From contig JACPUC010000006.1 in assembly GCA_016192455.1 (NCBI GenBank), positions 263,056-319,921 of the forward strand: 56,866 nt of DNA, written 5' to 3'. The notes under the pieces were generated by a model that did no database searches, was not told the origin of the DNA, and worked only from the letters and a program-made list of their open reading frames with translations. Position 1 is the first letter of the stretch. The number at the start of each line of letters is the position of its first letter. This DNA is from Candidatus Tectimicrobiota bacterium. Its GTDB lineage: Bacteria; JACPUC01. Positions 1-9,900 of the stretch are shown here, piece after piece. The translations under genes and the position numbers were made by a program.

Positions 1-1020
1 CGTGAAGAGCGCCGGTTCATACCCCAGGCTGTAGTAAATGGTGCCGGAGTAGAAGTCGACGTTCGGGAAGATGCCGCGCTCGCCGTAGGCGTCGATGATC
101 TTCTTCTCCATGCGGGTGGCGATTTCGTAGAGTTGCTTCGTGTTGTGCAGGGCCGTGACCTCTTTCGAGTACCGCCCCAGGATGCGGGCCCGCGGATCAT
201 ATGCCTTGTAGACGCGGTGGCCGAAGCCCATGAGCTTTTGCTTGCTGGCGATGGCGTTCTCGACCCACGTCTCCGTCTTGTCGGGATCCTTGATGCCAAG
301 GAGAATCTCGATCACCTTCTCATTGGCGCCCCCGTGCAAGGGCCCCTTCAGGCTGCCGATGCCCGCCGTGACGGCGCTGTACATGTCACTGAGCGAGGAG
401 GAGACCACCATGGAGGTGAAGGTGGAGGCGTTCATGCCGTGGTCGGCGTGGAGGATCATGGAGATATCCATGACGCGGGTGGTGAAGTCATCCGCTTTCG
501 CGCCGGTGGCCATGTAGAGGAAGTTGGCGGTATGGTCCAGCTTCGGGTCGGGAGCCACCGGTTCCTTGGACTTCCGCAGCCGCGCCACGGCGCCGCAAAT
601 CGTGGCCACCTGCGCAACAAGCTTGATGCCGATCTCTCTGGCGTTGTCCACACTCGTGTCTTCGGCCTTCTTTTCGAAGCAGCCGAGGGCCGAGACACCG
701 GTGCGCAGCGCCGACATGGGGTGCGTATCCTTGGGGATGTTCCTGAGGACGTCGATGACACCTTTGGGAACGTTGCGATAGCCGAGGAGCTTGTTCTTGA
801 AGCTTGCAAGTTCCGCCTGTGTGGGCAGCTTGCCGAAGATCAGGAGGTACGCTGTCTCTTCGTAGGTGGAGTGCTCGGCGAGGTCTTCAATCTTATACCC
901 ACGATAGTTCAGCATGCCTTTCTGGCCATCGACATAGCCGATGGTCGATTCACAGGCGATGATCCCATCCAACCCCTTGACGTACTCAGCTTGCCCGTAG
1001 AATTTTTGTTCGGCTGCCAA
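1..1020 (-). CDS. gltA: Citrate synthase (3' end beyond window)
   Basis: Condenses oxaloacetate and acetyl-CoA to citrate, the entry step of the TCA cycle, in the cytoplasm. The minus strand is open for all 340 codons from a TTG start at 1020 to the window edge, so the C-terminus is missing. The start is chosen because AAGGAGG lies 8 nt upstream and the protein begins (M)AAEQKFYGQAEYVKGLDG, as family members do. Family signatures are visible: HADHGMNAST with the catalytic His, then GSLKGPLHGGAN, then GFGHRVYK, then VDFYSGTIYYSLG, which includes the catalytic Asp. The length seen plus a short tail fits the usual 370-430 aa. The upstream gene is a separate small ORF, so this looks monocistronic. 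Confidence 0.97.
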   Translation of the reverse strand, partial: MAAEQKFYGQAEYVKGLDGIIACESTIGYVDGQKGMLNYRGYKIEDLAEHSTYEETAYLLIFGKLPTQAELASFKNKLLGYRNVPKGVIDVLRNIPKDTHPMSALRTGVSALGCFEKKAEDTSVDNAREIGIKLVAQVATICGAVARLRKSKEPVAPDPKLDHTANFLYMATGAKADDFTTRVMDISMILHADHGMNASTFTSMVVSSSLSDMYSAVTAGIGSLKGPLHGGANEKVIEILLGIKDPDKTETWVENAIASKQKLMGFGHRVYKAYDPRARILGRYSKEVTALHNTKQLYEIATRMEKKIIDAYGERGIFPNVDFYSGTIYYSLGYEPALFT

Positions 1021-1456
1021 TGACCATCCCTCCTTGCGAAACGAAGCGATTCCTGCCGCGCAGCACCCGCCCGCCTGGGATGCACCGATGCGCTTCCCCG
1101 TTGTGTCTCCGCCCTCCCCGGTGCTGCATCACGAGGGCGCGAGCGGCGCCCTCCCTCAGCTACGCGCCCGTGGTCTGCCCCCAACCCAGGCGCCCGAGCA
1201 CCGCGGCGGATTACCGCGCGCGGGCTCCCTGTAGCGCTTCTCTTTCTTTTCGTTGTCACCCCGGCCGCCGGCCTGGAGCACGCCGCAGAGCGCCCTCCGC
1301 GACGCCGGCGGCTTGAGGGATGGAAGTCGGGGTGGAAACCTCGCCCGCTAGGGAACCTTTCCAGCCGGTCAGTGTCTAGCCAATCAACTCTTCACTCCCT
1401 TCCCTTCCCACGGCTCCCCGGCGCAACGGTTCCAGGCTGCGGCTACGTCCGGCCCG
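1021..1456. other. Intergenic spacer
   Basis: About 435 bases without a convincing gene. It contains the ribosome binding site of the citrate synthase gene (AAGGAGG near 1030) and a GC-rich stretch around 1260-1315 where GCCGCCGGC and GCCGGCGGC could pair over a loop of some 35 bases. No good sigma-70 promoter was recognised. Confidence 0.4.
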
Positions 1457-1663
1457 CTAGGTCTGCGGCAGTGACGGACGCATCTTCTTCAGGGCTACAA
1501 TGCTCAAGATGTGAGTGAGGATTGACACTCCCGCGCCGCTGAGGGCGGCATGCATGTGCGCGACGGGAGCGAGGCTCCCACTCATGGCCATGAATCCCAG
1601 CCCAACCGTGACGAGGAGCAGGATGATGGATGCCAGTGCCAGGAAGATGACGACATTGCGCAT
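1457..1663 (-). CDS. Small two-helix membrane protein, unknown
   Basis: A 68-aa protein. Residues 4-28 (VVIFLALASIILLLVTVGLG) form one strongly hydrophobic helix, and a second weaker one lies near residues 38-58. The middle contains Met- and His-bearing residues (HMHAAL), and the C-terminus is basic. GAGG lies 4 nt before the ATG. I do not recognise a family. Hydrophobic periodicity and a plausible ribosome binding site support it as a real gene; the small size limits confidence. It is transcribed toward the citrate synthase gene but separated from it by about 435 bases. Confidence 0.5.
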   Translation of the reverse strand: MRNVVIFLALASIILLLVTVGLGFMAMSGSLAPVAHMHAALSGAGVSILTHILSIVALKKMRPSLPQT

Positions 1664-2053
1664 AGGGCCTCGGCTCTCTCCATCTGCTGAACCGCCCGCC
1701 GGGGGGAGGCGGCGTGGCCTCGGGCTGTCGTGAACCTCGGCCCGGTTGCCGTCTCAAGTTCCAGAACTTGCCTGAAGATGGCGGGGCGGCGCGGTGGTGA
1801 CGCCCAGCTAGGGGCCCCGTTGCTTCCCACGGAGCTTGAACGCTCTGCGCCACCTCCAGCAAGCCGCCCCCCAGCGACCGGGATCAGCCGGCGTGAACGT
1901 TGGTCTGTGCGTACATCGAGAGGGAGGTTCGGCGGTTCAGCGTCGCTGGAGCCTAAACATCCAGCCTCAACCTGAAGCCGCCGCAGCGCGATGTTTGTTC
2001 TAATATAGGGAGCACCTTCGCGCAATCGCAACCGCTCCGTAAAGGAGAAGCTC
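1664..2053. other. Divergent intergenic region
   Basis: This 390-base spacer lies between the small minus-strand membrane gene and the first Ig-repeat gene. Toward 2000-2010 there is an AT-richer patch (TTCTAATATAGG) that could hold a -10 element for the gene at 2054, but no matching -35 was found. No gene is supported here. Confidence 0.3.
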
Positions 2054-3109
2054 ATGCGCTCTGTTTTTCATGCTCTGGCACTTGCCGGCTGCCTGCTCGT
2101 CCTCGCGGGGGGAACCGCCGCGGCGGCGGAGCTGGCCGTATCGCCGAACCCCGTGCTCCTCAAGGCGGCTGGCTCGCAGCGCTTCTCGGTGACTGGGGGG
2201 ACGGGGGCGTACCAATGGAGCGCCAGCGCCGGCTCCTTCGACACGACGACGGCGAGCGAGGTGCTCTACACCGCGCCGCGCAGCACCGGCGAGGCGCGGC
2301 TGACGGTGCGCGATTCCATGGGGCAGGAACTGACGGTGGCGGTGCGGGTGCTCAAGCCGCTGCGGCTCACCCCCGCGCGCGCCACCATCCAACCCGGCGA
2401 CAGTGTCACCGTGCAAGCGGTTGACGGCTCCGATCGACTCACCTGGGCGGTGAGCGCCGGTCGGCTTGCAGCCAGCGGGGAGCGGCGCCACCTCTTCACC
2501 CCCCCGGGTGAGCCGGGGGAGTATGAAGTGAGCGTCACCGATCAGGCCTTTGGGGAGCGCTCCCGGACGCTGGTGACGGTCATTGCGCCCCTGCGCCTGG
2601 AGCCGACCTCCGTCCTCCTGCGGCCCGGCGGCAAGCAGCGCTTTGTGGCCTCGGGAGGGGGTGGGTCGTACGTCTGGACGGTGACGGAGGGTTCACTCTC
2701 CGCCAACAGCGGCGCCGAGGTTGAGGTGAGCACCCCATCACGTTTCGGAGAGGTGACCGTGAAGGTGGCGGACGCATTGGAGCAGCAGGCGTCGGCGACC
2801 ATCACCATCCTGCCGCCTCTGCGGCTGACCCCCGGCTCGGTGGTGGTGCAGCCCAATGCTCGGTTCAGCCTCACCGCAGTCGGCGGCAGCGGCCACCTGG
2901 GCTGGCGGGCGGGGTGGACGGCCGCCGCCGGGAACCTCATCGCCACAACGGAGAGGACGGCCACCTTTCAAGCCCCGGCCGAGGCAGGCCTGTACCAGGT
3001 GACGGCGAAGGATGAACGGACCGGCGAGTCCCAGGCGGCGGCGGTGAAAGTCGTCGCCCCGCTGAGCCTGGTGCAACCTGAGGGTCGGCCTGCCACGAAA
3101 TCGGACTGA
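2054..3109 (+). CDS. Secreted protein with four Ig-like repeats
   Basis: A 351-aa exported protein with a signal peptide at residues 1-25 (cleavage near AAAA|ELAV). Four tandem repeats of about 76-82 residues follow. Each begins with a (L)xLTPxxxxV strand, contains a G-G-x-x-x-Y-x-W core, then a TAP or TPP turn, and ends with a V-T-V-x-D-x strand. This is the same repeat found 24 times in the next gene. A short disordered tail (residues 337-351) ends the protein, with no anchor or catalytic domain. AAAGGAG lies 6 nt before the ATG. Likely a surface or extracellular structural protein. It may be a truncated duplicate of the larger neighbour; that is inference. Confidence 0.85.
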   Translation: MRSVFHALALAGCLLVLAGGTAAAAELAVSPNPVLLKAAGSQRFSVTGGTGAYQWSASAGSFDTTTASEVLYTAPRSTGEARLTVRDSMGQELTVAVRVLKPLRLTPARATIQPGDSVTVQAVDGSDRLTWAVSAGRLAASGERRHLFTPPGEPGEYEVSVTDQAFGERSRTLVTVIAPLRLEPTSVLLRPGGKQRFVASGGGGSYVWTVTEGSLSANSGAEVEVSTPSRFGEVTVKVADALEQQASATITILPPLRLTPGSVVVQPNARFSLTAVGGSGHLGWRAGWTAAAGNLIATTERTATFQAPAEAGLYQVTAKDERTGESQAAAVKVVAPLSLVQPEGRPATKSD

Positions 3110-3475
3110 GGCGCCGTGAAGGGCCGACGGCTTCGAGGCCCCTCGTCGAAGCGGGGCGACGGCGCCTCGACAGTGGCCAGGTAGGGGGGAATGCTGATGA
3201 CCGCCCGCCCGCCTGTGGTTCCTCCTTCCGGGTGTTCCCAGAGCCGCAGTCGCCGCCGCAGGCCGCCCGCGGCGATCTTTTTTCCTGGAAAATAATCTGG
3301 CGCGGAGCCGTGCAAGGTTTTCCTCGACCCTGCGTCTATAGCAGGCGAGGGAATTGATAGGTTGGGTCGCTATAACCTGTTGTGGAAAGGGAAGGGATAG
3401 CCAGACTGCAATCTGTCATTTCCCTCTCACTTGCCGCTTCCTCTTGGGCTCGCCGCACCTTTTGGGGAGAGACCC

Positions 3476-3506
3476 CGCCGCTGCCGGAGACAGGGCGGCG
3501 ATTTTT
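3476..3506 (+). terminator. Possible intrinsic terminator
   Basis: CGCCGC (3476-3481) can pair with GCGGCG (3495-3500) across a 13-base loop and is followed directly by ATTTTT. It lies some 370 bases after the first Ig-repeat gene, so it may end that transcript. The stem is short, which keeps confidence low. Confidence 0.35.
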
Positions 3507-3518
3507 ACCATTAAAGCC

Positions 3519-3547
3519 TTGACAATGACAAGAAATTCTGCTACAGG
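3519..3547 (+). promoter_or_regulatory. Possible sigma-70 promoter for giant repeat protein
   Basis: TTGACA at 3519-3524 is a perfect -35 match. After a 17-base spacer comes TACAGG (3542-3547), a weak -10. It sits just after the possible terminator and some 410 bases upstream of the giant gene, implying a long leader if used. Confidence 0.35.
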
Positions 3548-3959
3548 TAAGGCACCTTTCCACAACATACGGAAGCCTACGGGATGGTGACCGCGTCCTT
3601 GGGGGGATGCTCACCTCGTTGGACATAGCGACCCTTCGACCGATGTTGCAAGTGGCCAGCAGTTCGGCGTGCCAGGTTGAAGTCACACTTATCCCTTCCC
3701 GATACCAGGGTTATTGCAGGTAGCGAGGCGTGCGAGTTCGTTCTCTCTCAACCTCGCTTTCATGCAAGTGGTTGAGTGACTTCGGCTTCAGCAACTCAGA
3801 GGAGGATGTTCGGTTCGCGGTTGCAGCAGCGAATGAAGTTGCACGTCATTCGATCGACGGAGCCAAATGGGGATACCCGAGGGAGGTGCGGCGAGAGGGC
3901 ATGCCGCTGGCTTCCTGGGCAACCTTGTGGATGCCTATGGACAGAAGGGGAGATTGTGA

Positions 3960-6900
3960 ATGGGGACTCATCACGTGAGTGACTGCTTTGCGCGAGGCGG
4001 CCCGCTTCCGGCAGCGCTTCGAATGAAAGAGCGAACGCTGCAAGCCGGCTACCTCCTTGTGGCACTCCTGCTTGCCCTGCTCGTCATCCCTGCCTTGCCA
4101 ACCGTTGCGCAAGGTCAGGCCTGCACCACCAACACCATCAACCTCGATTCCACCGTCAACGGCACCTTGAGCACGACCGATTGCCGGTCGCCGCGGCGCG
4201 CCAGCGGCTTTGCCGAGCTCTGGACCTTCAACGGCACCGCCGGCGCCAGCATCAGCATCGCCATGAGTAGCGCCTTCGACCCTTACATCTACCTGCTGGA
4301 CAGCAACGGCCAGATCGTGGCCCAGGATGATGACAGTGGTCCGGGGTTGGACTCGTTGATCCGCGTGCAGTTGCCGCGCAGCGGCCAGTACACCATCGAG
4401 GCGACGGAGTTCTGCTGCCTGCGCACCGGCACCTACACCCTGACCCTCGGGCAGGAGGTGCCGCTCCCTCCGATCAACCTGGGAAACGGCCCCTTCTGGG
4501 AGAACAACCTCGGCAGCAACCTCGGCATGCCGCGCTATTCGACGCGTGAGGAAGCCATCGGCTTTAATTTTCAGTACGCCGGCCAGACCTTCACCCGCGT
4601 CCACATCAACTCCAACGGCTACCTGAGCTTCTCCAACGGCGAGCCTGCCGTGGCGCCGAGCGTGCCCATTTTCTTGGGCCAGGTTGGGCCGCGCAATCCG
4701 CGCATCGCCCCTGCCTGGGGCTGGTGGGAAGTGCAGTGCTGCAGCCTTGGTGGCCAGTTTGGCCCGGCAGGCGTGTGGCTGCGGCGTGATCCGGGGACGT
4801 CGGGACAGAACGACGCGCGCTTGATCGTCACCTGGAATAACGTCGCGGAGCGCTGGGATGGCGGCCGCAACCGCTTCCAGGTGCAACTGGAGCAGGACGG
4901 CACGATCAGCTTCCATTACGGCGACGTGCGCAACCTGCAGGGACCGCTGATCACCGGCATCTCCCCCGCTGATGGCGGCGGCACGGCGGTTGACTTCTCG
5001 ACCGTTCCGCAAATGCCGATTCCGCCGACCGGCGGCGGCATCTACGAGAACTTCCCGCCGCGCCGCATCGACCTCAGCGGCCGATCCATCTACTTCAACC
5101 GGCGGCTCATGGGGAATACCGTCACCTACAGTGTGACCCCGGAGAAGGCTCCGCCGCCGGAAGAGGATCCGGCCTTCCCGCTCGGCGTAACGCCTGCCAA
5201 CGCGGTGGTCTCGGATGATTCTCCCTCCACCTCCTTCGTGGCGGTTGGCGGCGTGGAGCCGTATGCCTGGCGCACCCAAAACGGCAGGCTGAGCGCCACC
5301 GAGGGGGAGACGGTCACCTATACGAAAGCGACCGGAGCGACGGGCCAGGATGTGGTGTTCGTCACCGACTCGCGCGGCACCATCGTGCAGGCGAGCGTCA
5401 ACGTCGTCAGCCAGCGGCTCTCCATCACGCCTCTGGCGGCCCAGACCGATCTCGGCGCCACTGTTAACTTCCAGGTCCAAGGCGGGCTGCCGCCCTATAA
5501 CATCGTCGCCAGTAGTGGGCAGTTGAGCAGCAACAACACCGCCAACTTTGTCTATACGGCGCCACAGATACAGGGTGAGCACACCATCACGGTCACCGAC
5601 ACCCTCGGCGCCGCCGTCACCGCTACCGTGGTGACGGATATCGACCTCAATATCACTCCGCGCGCGGATATCGTCAGCCTGGCGGCCGAAGGCGGCCCGC
5701 GCACCACGCAGCTCACGGCGGTGAACGGCAGGGCGCCGTACCGCTGGGTCACCAGCCATGGCCAGTTGAGCAGCACCGAGGGAGCGTCGATCTCCCTGAC
5801 GCCGCCTGATTTCACCATCGATGTGCTGGTCACCGTAACCGACTCCACGGGGTCGATGATCAGCAGCCGGATCGAGGTGGTGGCGGGTGTCCGCGTGACA
5901 CCGGAGGGTGTCGTCCTCAACCGCGGCGGCATGGTCACCTTGTCGGCTTCCGGCGGTCTGCCCGCCACCGACTCGACGCGGACCTACACCTGGTCAACCT
6001 CGCAGGGCAGGCTCGACAGCACGCAGGGCTCCGGCGTGATCTACACCGCGCCGAATGAGGTCGGCGAGTTCACGGTGAACGTGCGGGATGATCAGCAGAG
6101 TGAAGCCACCGTCAGCATCCGCACGGTAAACCCGAACCTGGCCCTCACGCCAAGCTTCGTGAACCTGGCGCGCAGCGGCCAGCAGCTCTTCACCGTGAGC
6201 GGCGGCGATGGTCCCTTCACCTTCACCGCAACCTCGGGAACCCTGTCGCAGACGGTTGCCGGCGCTGCCACCTCGCTCAGCAAGCGGCAGCGCAGCTCCA
6301 GCCCGCAGACGGTGTACAGCGCGCCTGACTTCACCGGCGAGTTCGTCGTGCGGGTGGAGGACAACGCCGGCCGGACGGCCTTCGCCAGGATTACCGTGGC
6401 TGGCCCGATCATGATCACGCCGGGTCACTCCAACCTGGAGCCCGAAGGCACGCAGCAGTTCGTTACCACGGGTGGTACGGCGCCCATTACCTGGACGGCC
6501 TCGCAAGGGAACGTCAGCCAGGATGGCCTGTACACGGCGCCGAACATCGTCGGCGAGTACATGGTGACGGCAACGGATGCCTCTGGCGACTCGGCAAGCG
6601 CCACCTTGAGCGTCACCGACACCGCCATCCGCCTGACGCCGATCTTCCAGCGCGTCCAGCCGCGTGCAACGATCAACTTCACCGTCAACGGCGGCACCAG
6701 CCGTTACTCCTGGCAGGCGGCGCGCGGCACCCTGAGCGCCACGGAAGGGGCGAATGTCACCTATACCGCGCCTGGCGACACCGGTGTCGACATCGTGCTC
6801 GTTGTGGACACGCAGGGGAACTCGAACCGGGCGCAAGTCTTCGTGCTTGGAGCGCTGAGCATCACTCCCGAGACCGCCACGGTGGCTACTGGCGGCAGTG

Positions 6901-9900
6901 CGACGTTCAGGCTCAATGGCGGGGTACCGCCGTTGAACTTCGTCGCCTCGGCCGGCAGCATCGCCGGCGATATGATGGGCGGCGGGCTCTTTGTTGCTCC
7001 GTCCACGGCGGGGCAAGTGATCGTCCGCGCCATTGACGGCACCGGCAGCGAGGCCGCGGCGGTTGTCGACGTCATCCTGCCGGAGACCCTGAGCATCTCG
7101 CCGTCGATCGTGACCATGTCGCTTGGCGGCGCGCAAGGCTTCAGCGCCACCGGCGGCACCGGCCGCGGCTTCGTGTGGTCGGCCGAGCGCGGCACGCTGT
7201 CACCCACGACCGGTCCTTCGGTGACGTACGCCGGACCGAGCTCCGAGGCCACCGATACCGTCACCGTCACCGACAACCAAGGCAACACGGCGACCGCCCA
7301 GGTCACCACTACGGGCCGCGTTACGCTGACGCCGGCAACGGCCAACTTGAATGCCGGCGATTCCATCGAGATGAATGCGCGGGGCGGCACGGGGCTGTTC
7401 TCATGGACGGCTACCGGCGGCACGTTCTCGTCAACCGCCGGCGCTACCGTGACCTTCACGCCGCCGTCGATTTCGGGCACCTACACGGTCACCGCCACCG
7501 ACACGGCGGCGGCCTCGGCCAATGCCAACGTCACGGTAACGGCAGTGCGCTTCGACATCTCGCCGGCCTCGGCTCAACTTGGGTTGGGCGAGGAGGCGCG
7601 CTTCAACGCCATCGGCGGCACGCCGCCCTACTCCTGGTCGGTGGGAGGCGGTGGCGTGGTTGATCCTACCAGCACCTCAACCTCTCAGGAGACGGTGACC
7701 TACTTTGCGCCGTCGAATTCGCGGGTTGACATGCTGACGGCGATCGATGCCCGCGGCAACATCGCCACGGCGGAGATCATCGTCGGCACCGCCCTCTCCC
7801 TGACGCCGACGTCGGCGAACGTCGGCTTCGGCGGCCAGGTGCGGTTCGAGGCGGTCGGCGGCGTGGCGCCCTTGAACTGGAGGGCGACACAGGGCACCTT
7901 CGACACGAACACCGGCCGCGCCGTCAACTTCACGGCGCCGGCGCAGGCCGGCTCCTTCCAGGTGACCGTCAGCGATGGGGCGAATCACAGCGCCACGGCC
8001 GACATCACCGTGGCCAACTTCCCGGTGGTGACGCCGCAGCGCGTCTTCGGGCGTGCCGGCTCGAGTCATACGTTCACGGCCCTCGGCGGCACTCCGCCCT
8101 ACACCTGGTCGGCGAACGCCGGACCGCTCGGCACCACCTCCGGCCCCTCCACCACCTGGACCGCGCCAGCCGTGGGCGGTGAGTACACCATCACCCTGAC
8201 GGACGCGCAGGGACTGAGCGTTCCCGCCACGGCGTTCATCGACCTGCCGCTGCGGATCACCCCGGAGAACGCGGCCGTCAACACCAACACCCAGGTCACC
8301 CTGGCGGCCTCCGGCGGCATCCCGCCCTTCAACTGGACGGCCAGTGCCGGCGACTTCGACAGCACCACCGGCGGCTCCGTCACCTACACCTCCCCGAACA
8401 CCTTCGGGACGGAGACGGTGACGGTGCGCGATTCAGCCGATACGTCCGCCTCGGCGACCATCAACGTGGTGGCGCCGCTGCGCATCACCCCAGAGTTTGC
8501 CAGCGTCGCCCGCAACGGCACGCAGAGATTCAACGCCGTTGGCGGCCGCGCACCCTATAGCTGGTCCGTGGAAGCTGGCGATCTCAGCTCCACCGAGGGC
8601 CAGTCGGTCGTCTACACGGCGCCCAGCATTGGTGATCAAGACTTCCTCGTCACCTTGACCGACAATACGGGACAACAGGTGACGGCAACCGTGGCGGTTG
8701 ATCGTCGCCTGCGGATCACGCCTACCTCCGCAACCGTCGAGCCAGGGGGCCGGCGGCGCTTCGTGGCGCAGGGTGGTGTGACGCTCGAAGGCGCTGAGTT
8801 CATCTGGACCGCGACGAATGGCACCTTCGTCGATCCCGATACGGGGGCGGAAGTGACGCCGGAAGGCCGCATCATCACCTTCCAGGCTCCCAACACGGTG
8901 GGCACCTCGGAGATCACCGTCATTGACCTGCAGGATACCGAAGCCCGGGCGCAGGTGACGATTGCGCGTCCCGTGCGGGTAACCCCGAGCTCGGCGCGCG
9001 GCGTTGCCGGCGGCCAGACGCTCGTCTTCCAAGCCGTTGACGGCGCGCCCCCCTACACCTGGACGGCCAGCGCCGGCGATCTCGATACGACGGAAGGCTC
9101 CACGGTGATGTACACCGCGCCGAACGTCCGCTCCGACATCCAGTTGACCGTTGTCGACAACGCCGGCAAGTCGGCCACCGCGAACATCGAGGTGACCGGT
9201 CGCCTGCGCATCACGCCGGGGTCGGCTAATGTCGGTCCAGGCGCGTCGCAGACCTTCAACGCGCTGAACGGTGTGGGCCCGTACATCTGGGCGGCCTCCG
9301 CCGGGCAGTTCACCAGTACTGACAGGACAGGGGGGATCATCGACTGGCAGGCGACGAACCTGACGCTCGGTCAGGAGGCGACGATCACGGTGGTTGACGC
9401 GCAGGAGAAAGAGGCGACCGCCAGGGTCTTCGTCGCGCCGGCCCTCCATATCACCCCAACACAGAGCATCCTGCCGCTCGGTGGCCGGCAGGAGTTCGTG
9501 GGGACAGGCGGCACCCCGCCGTACACCTTGTCGATCACGGGACAGGGCAACCTGAGCAGCGTGTCGGCGGGTGCGGGCGAGCGGGTGACCTACAGCGGCC
9601 CCAACGTCTCCGGCCAAAACACCGTGGTATTGACGGACCAGGCCGGACAGATGGCGCAGGCCCTGGTGACGATTCGCCAGCGCCTGCGGGTGACACCCGG
9701 AACCGTCGTCGTGGAGCGCGGCTCAACCGTGCGCTTGACCGCGGTGGGCGGCACGGGTGAAAACATCTGGGTCGCCTCGGCAGGCGATCTCAGCAGCACG
9801 GCGGGCTCCACCGTAAACTACACGGCGCCGATCATCTCCGGCACCTACACCGTGGAGGTCGTCGATACGGAAGAAACCTCCGCCTCGGTCACCGTGCTGG

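Larger units (their letters stand above)
3110..3959. other. Long untranslated spacer before giant adhesin
   Basis: 850 bases with no convincing ORF in any frame. It includes a possible terminator near 3476-3506 and a possible promoter at 3519-3547, both listed separately. The stretch 3330-3800 is more AT-rich than the flanking genes. It could be a long 5' leader of the giant Ig-repeat gene. I looked for the conserved cores of cyclic-di-GMP and cobalamin riboswitches and did not see them. Confidence 0.4.

Noticed and set aside
133-1023. 296-codon plus-strand ORF
   Set aside because: Antisense to citrate synthase, which shows all family motifs on the minus strand.
3846-5759. 637-codon minus-strand ORF opposite the giant repeat gene
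   Set aside because: Antisense to a clearly coding gene. Its Arg/Gly/Ala/His-rich composition follows from the complementary strand, with no ribosome binding site or domain.
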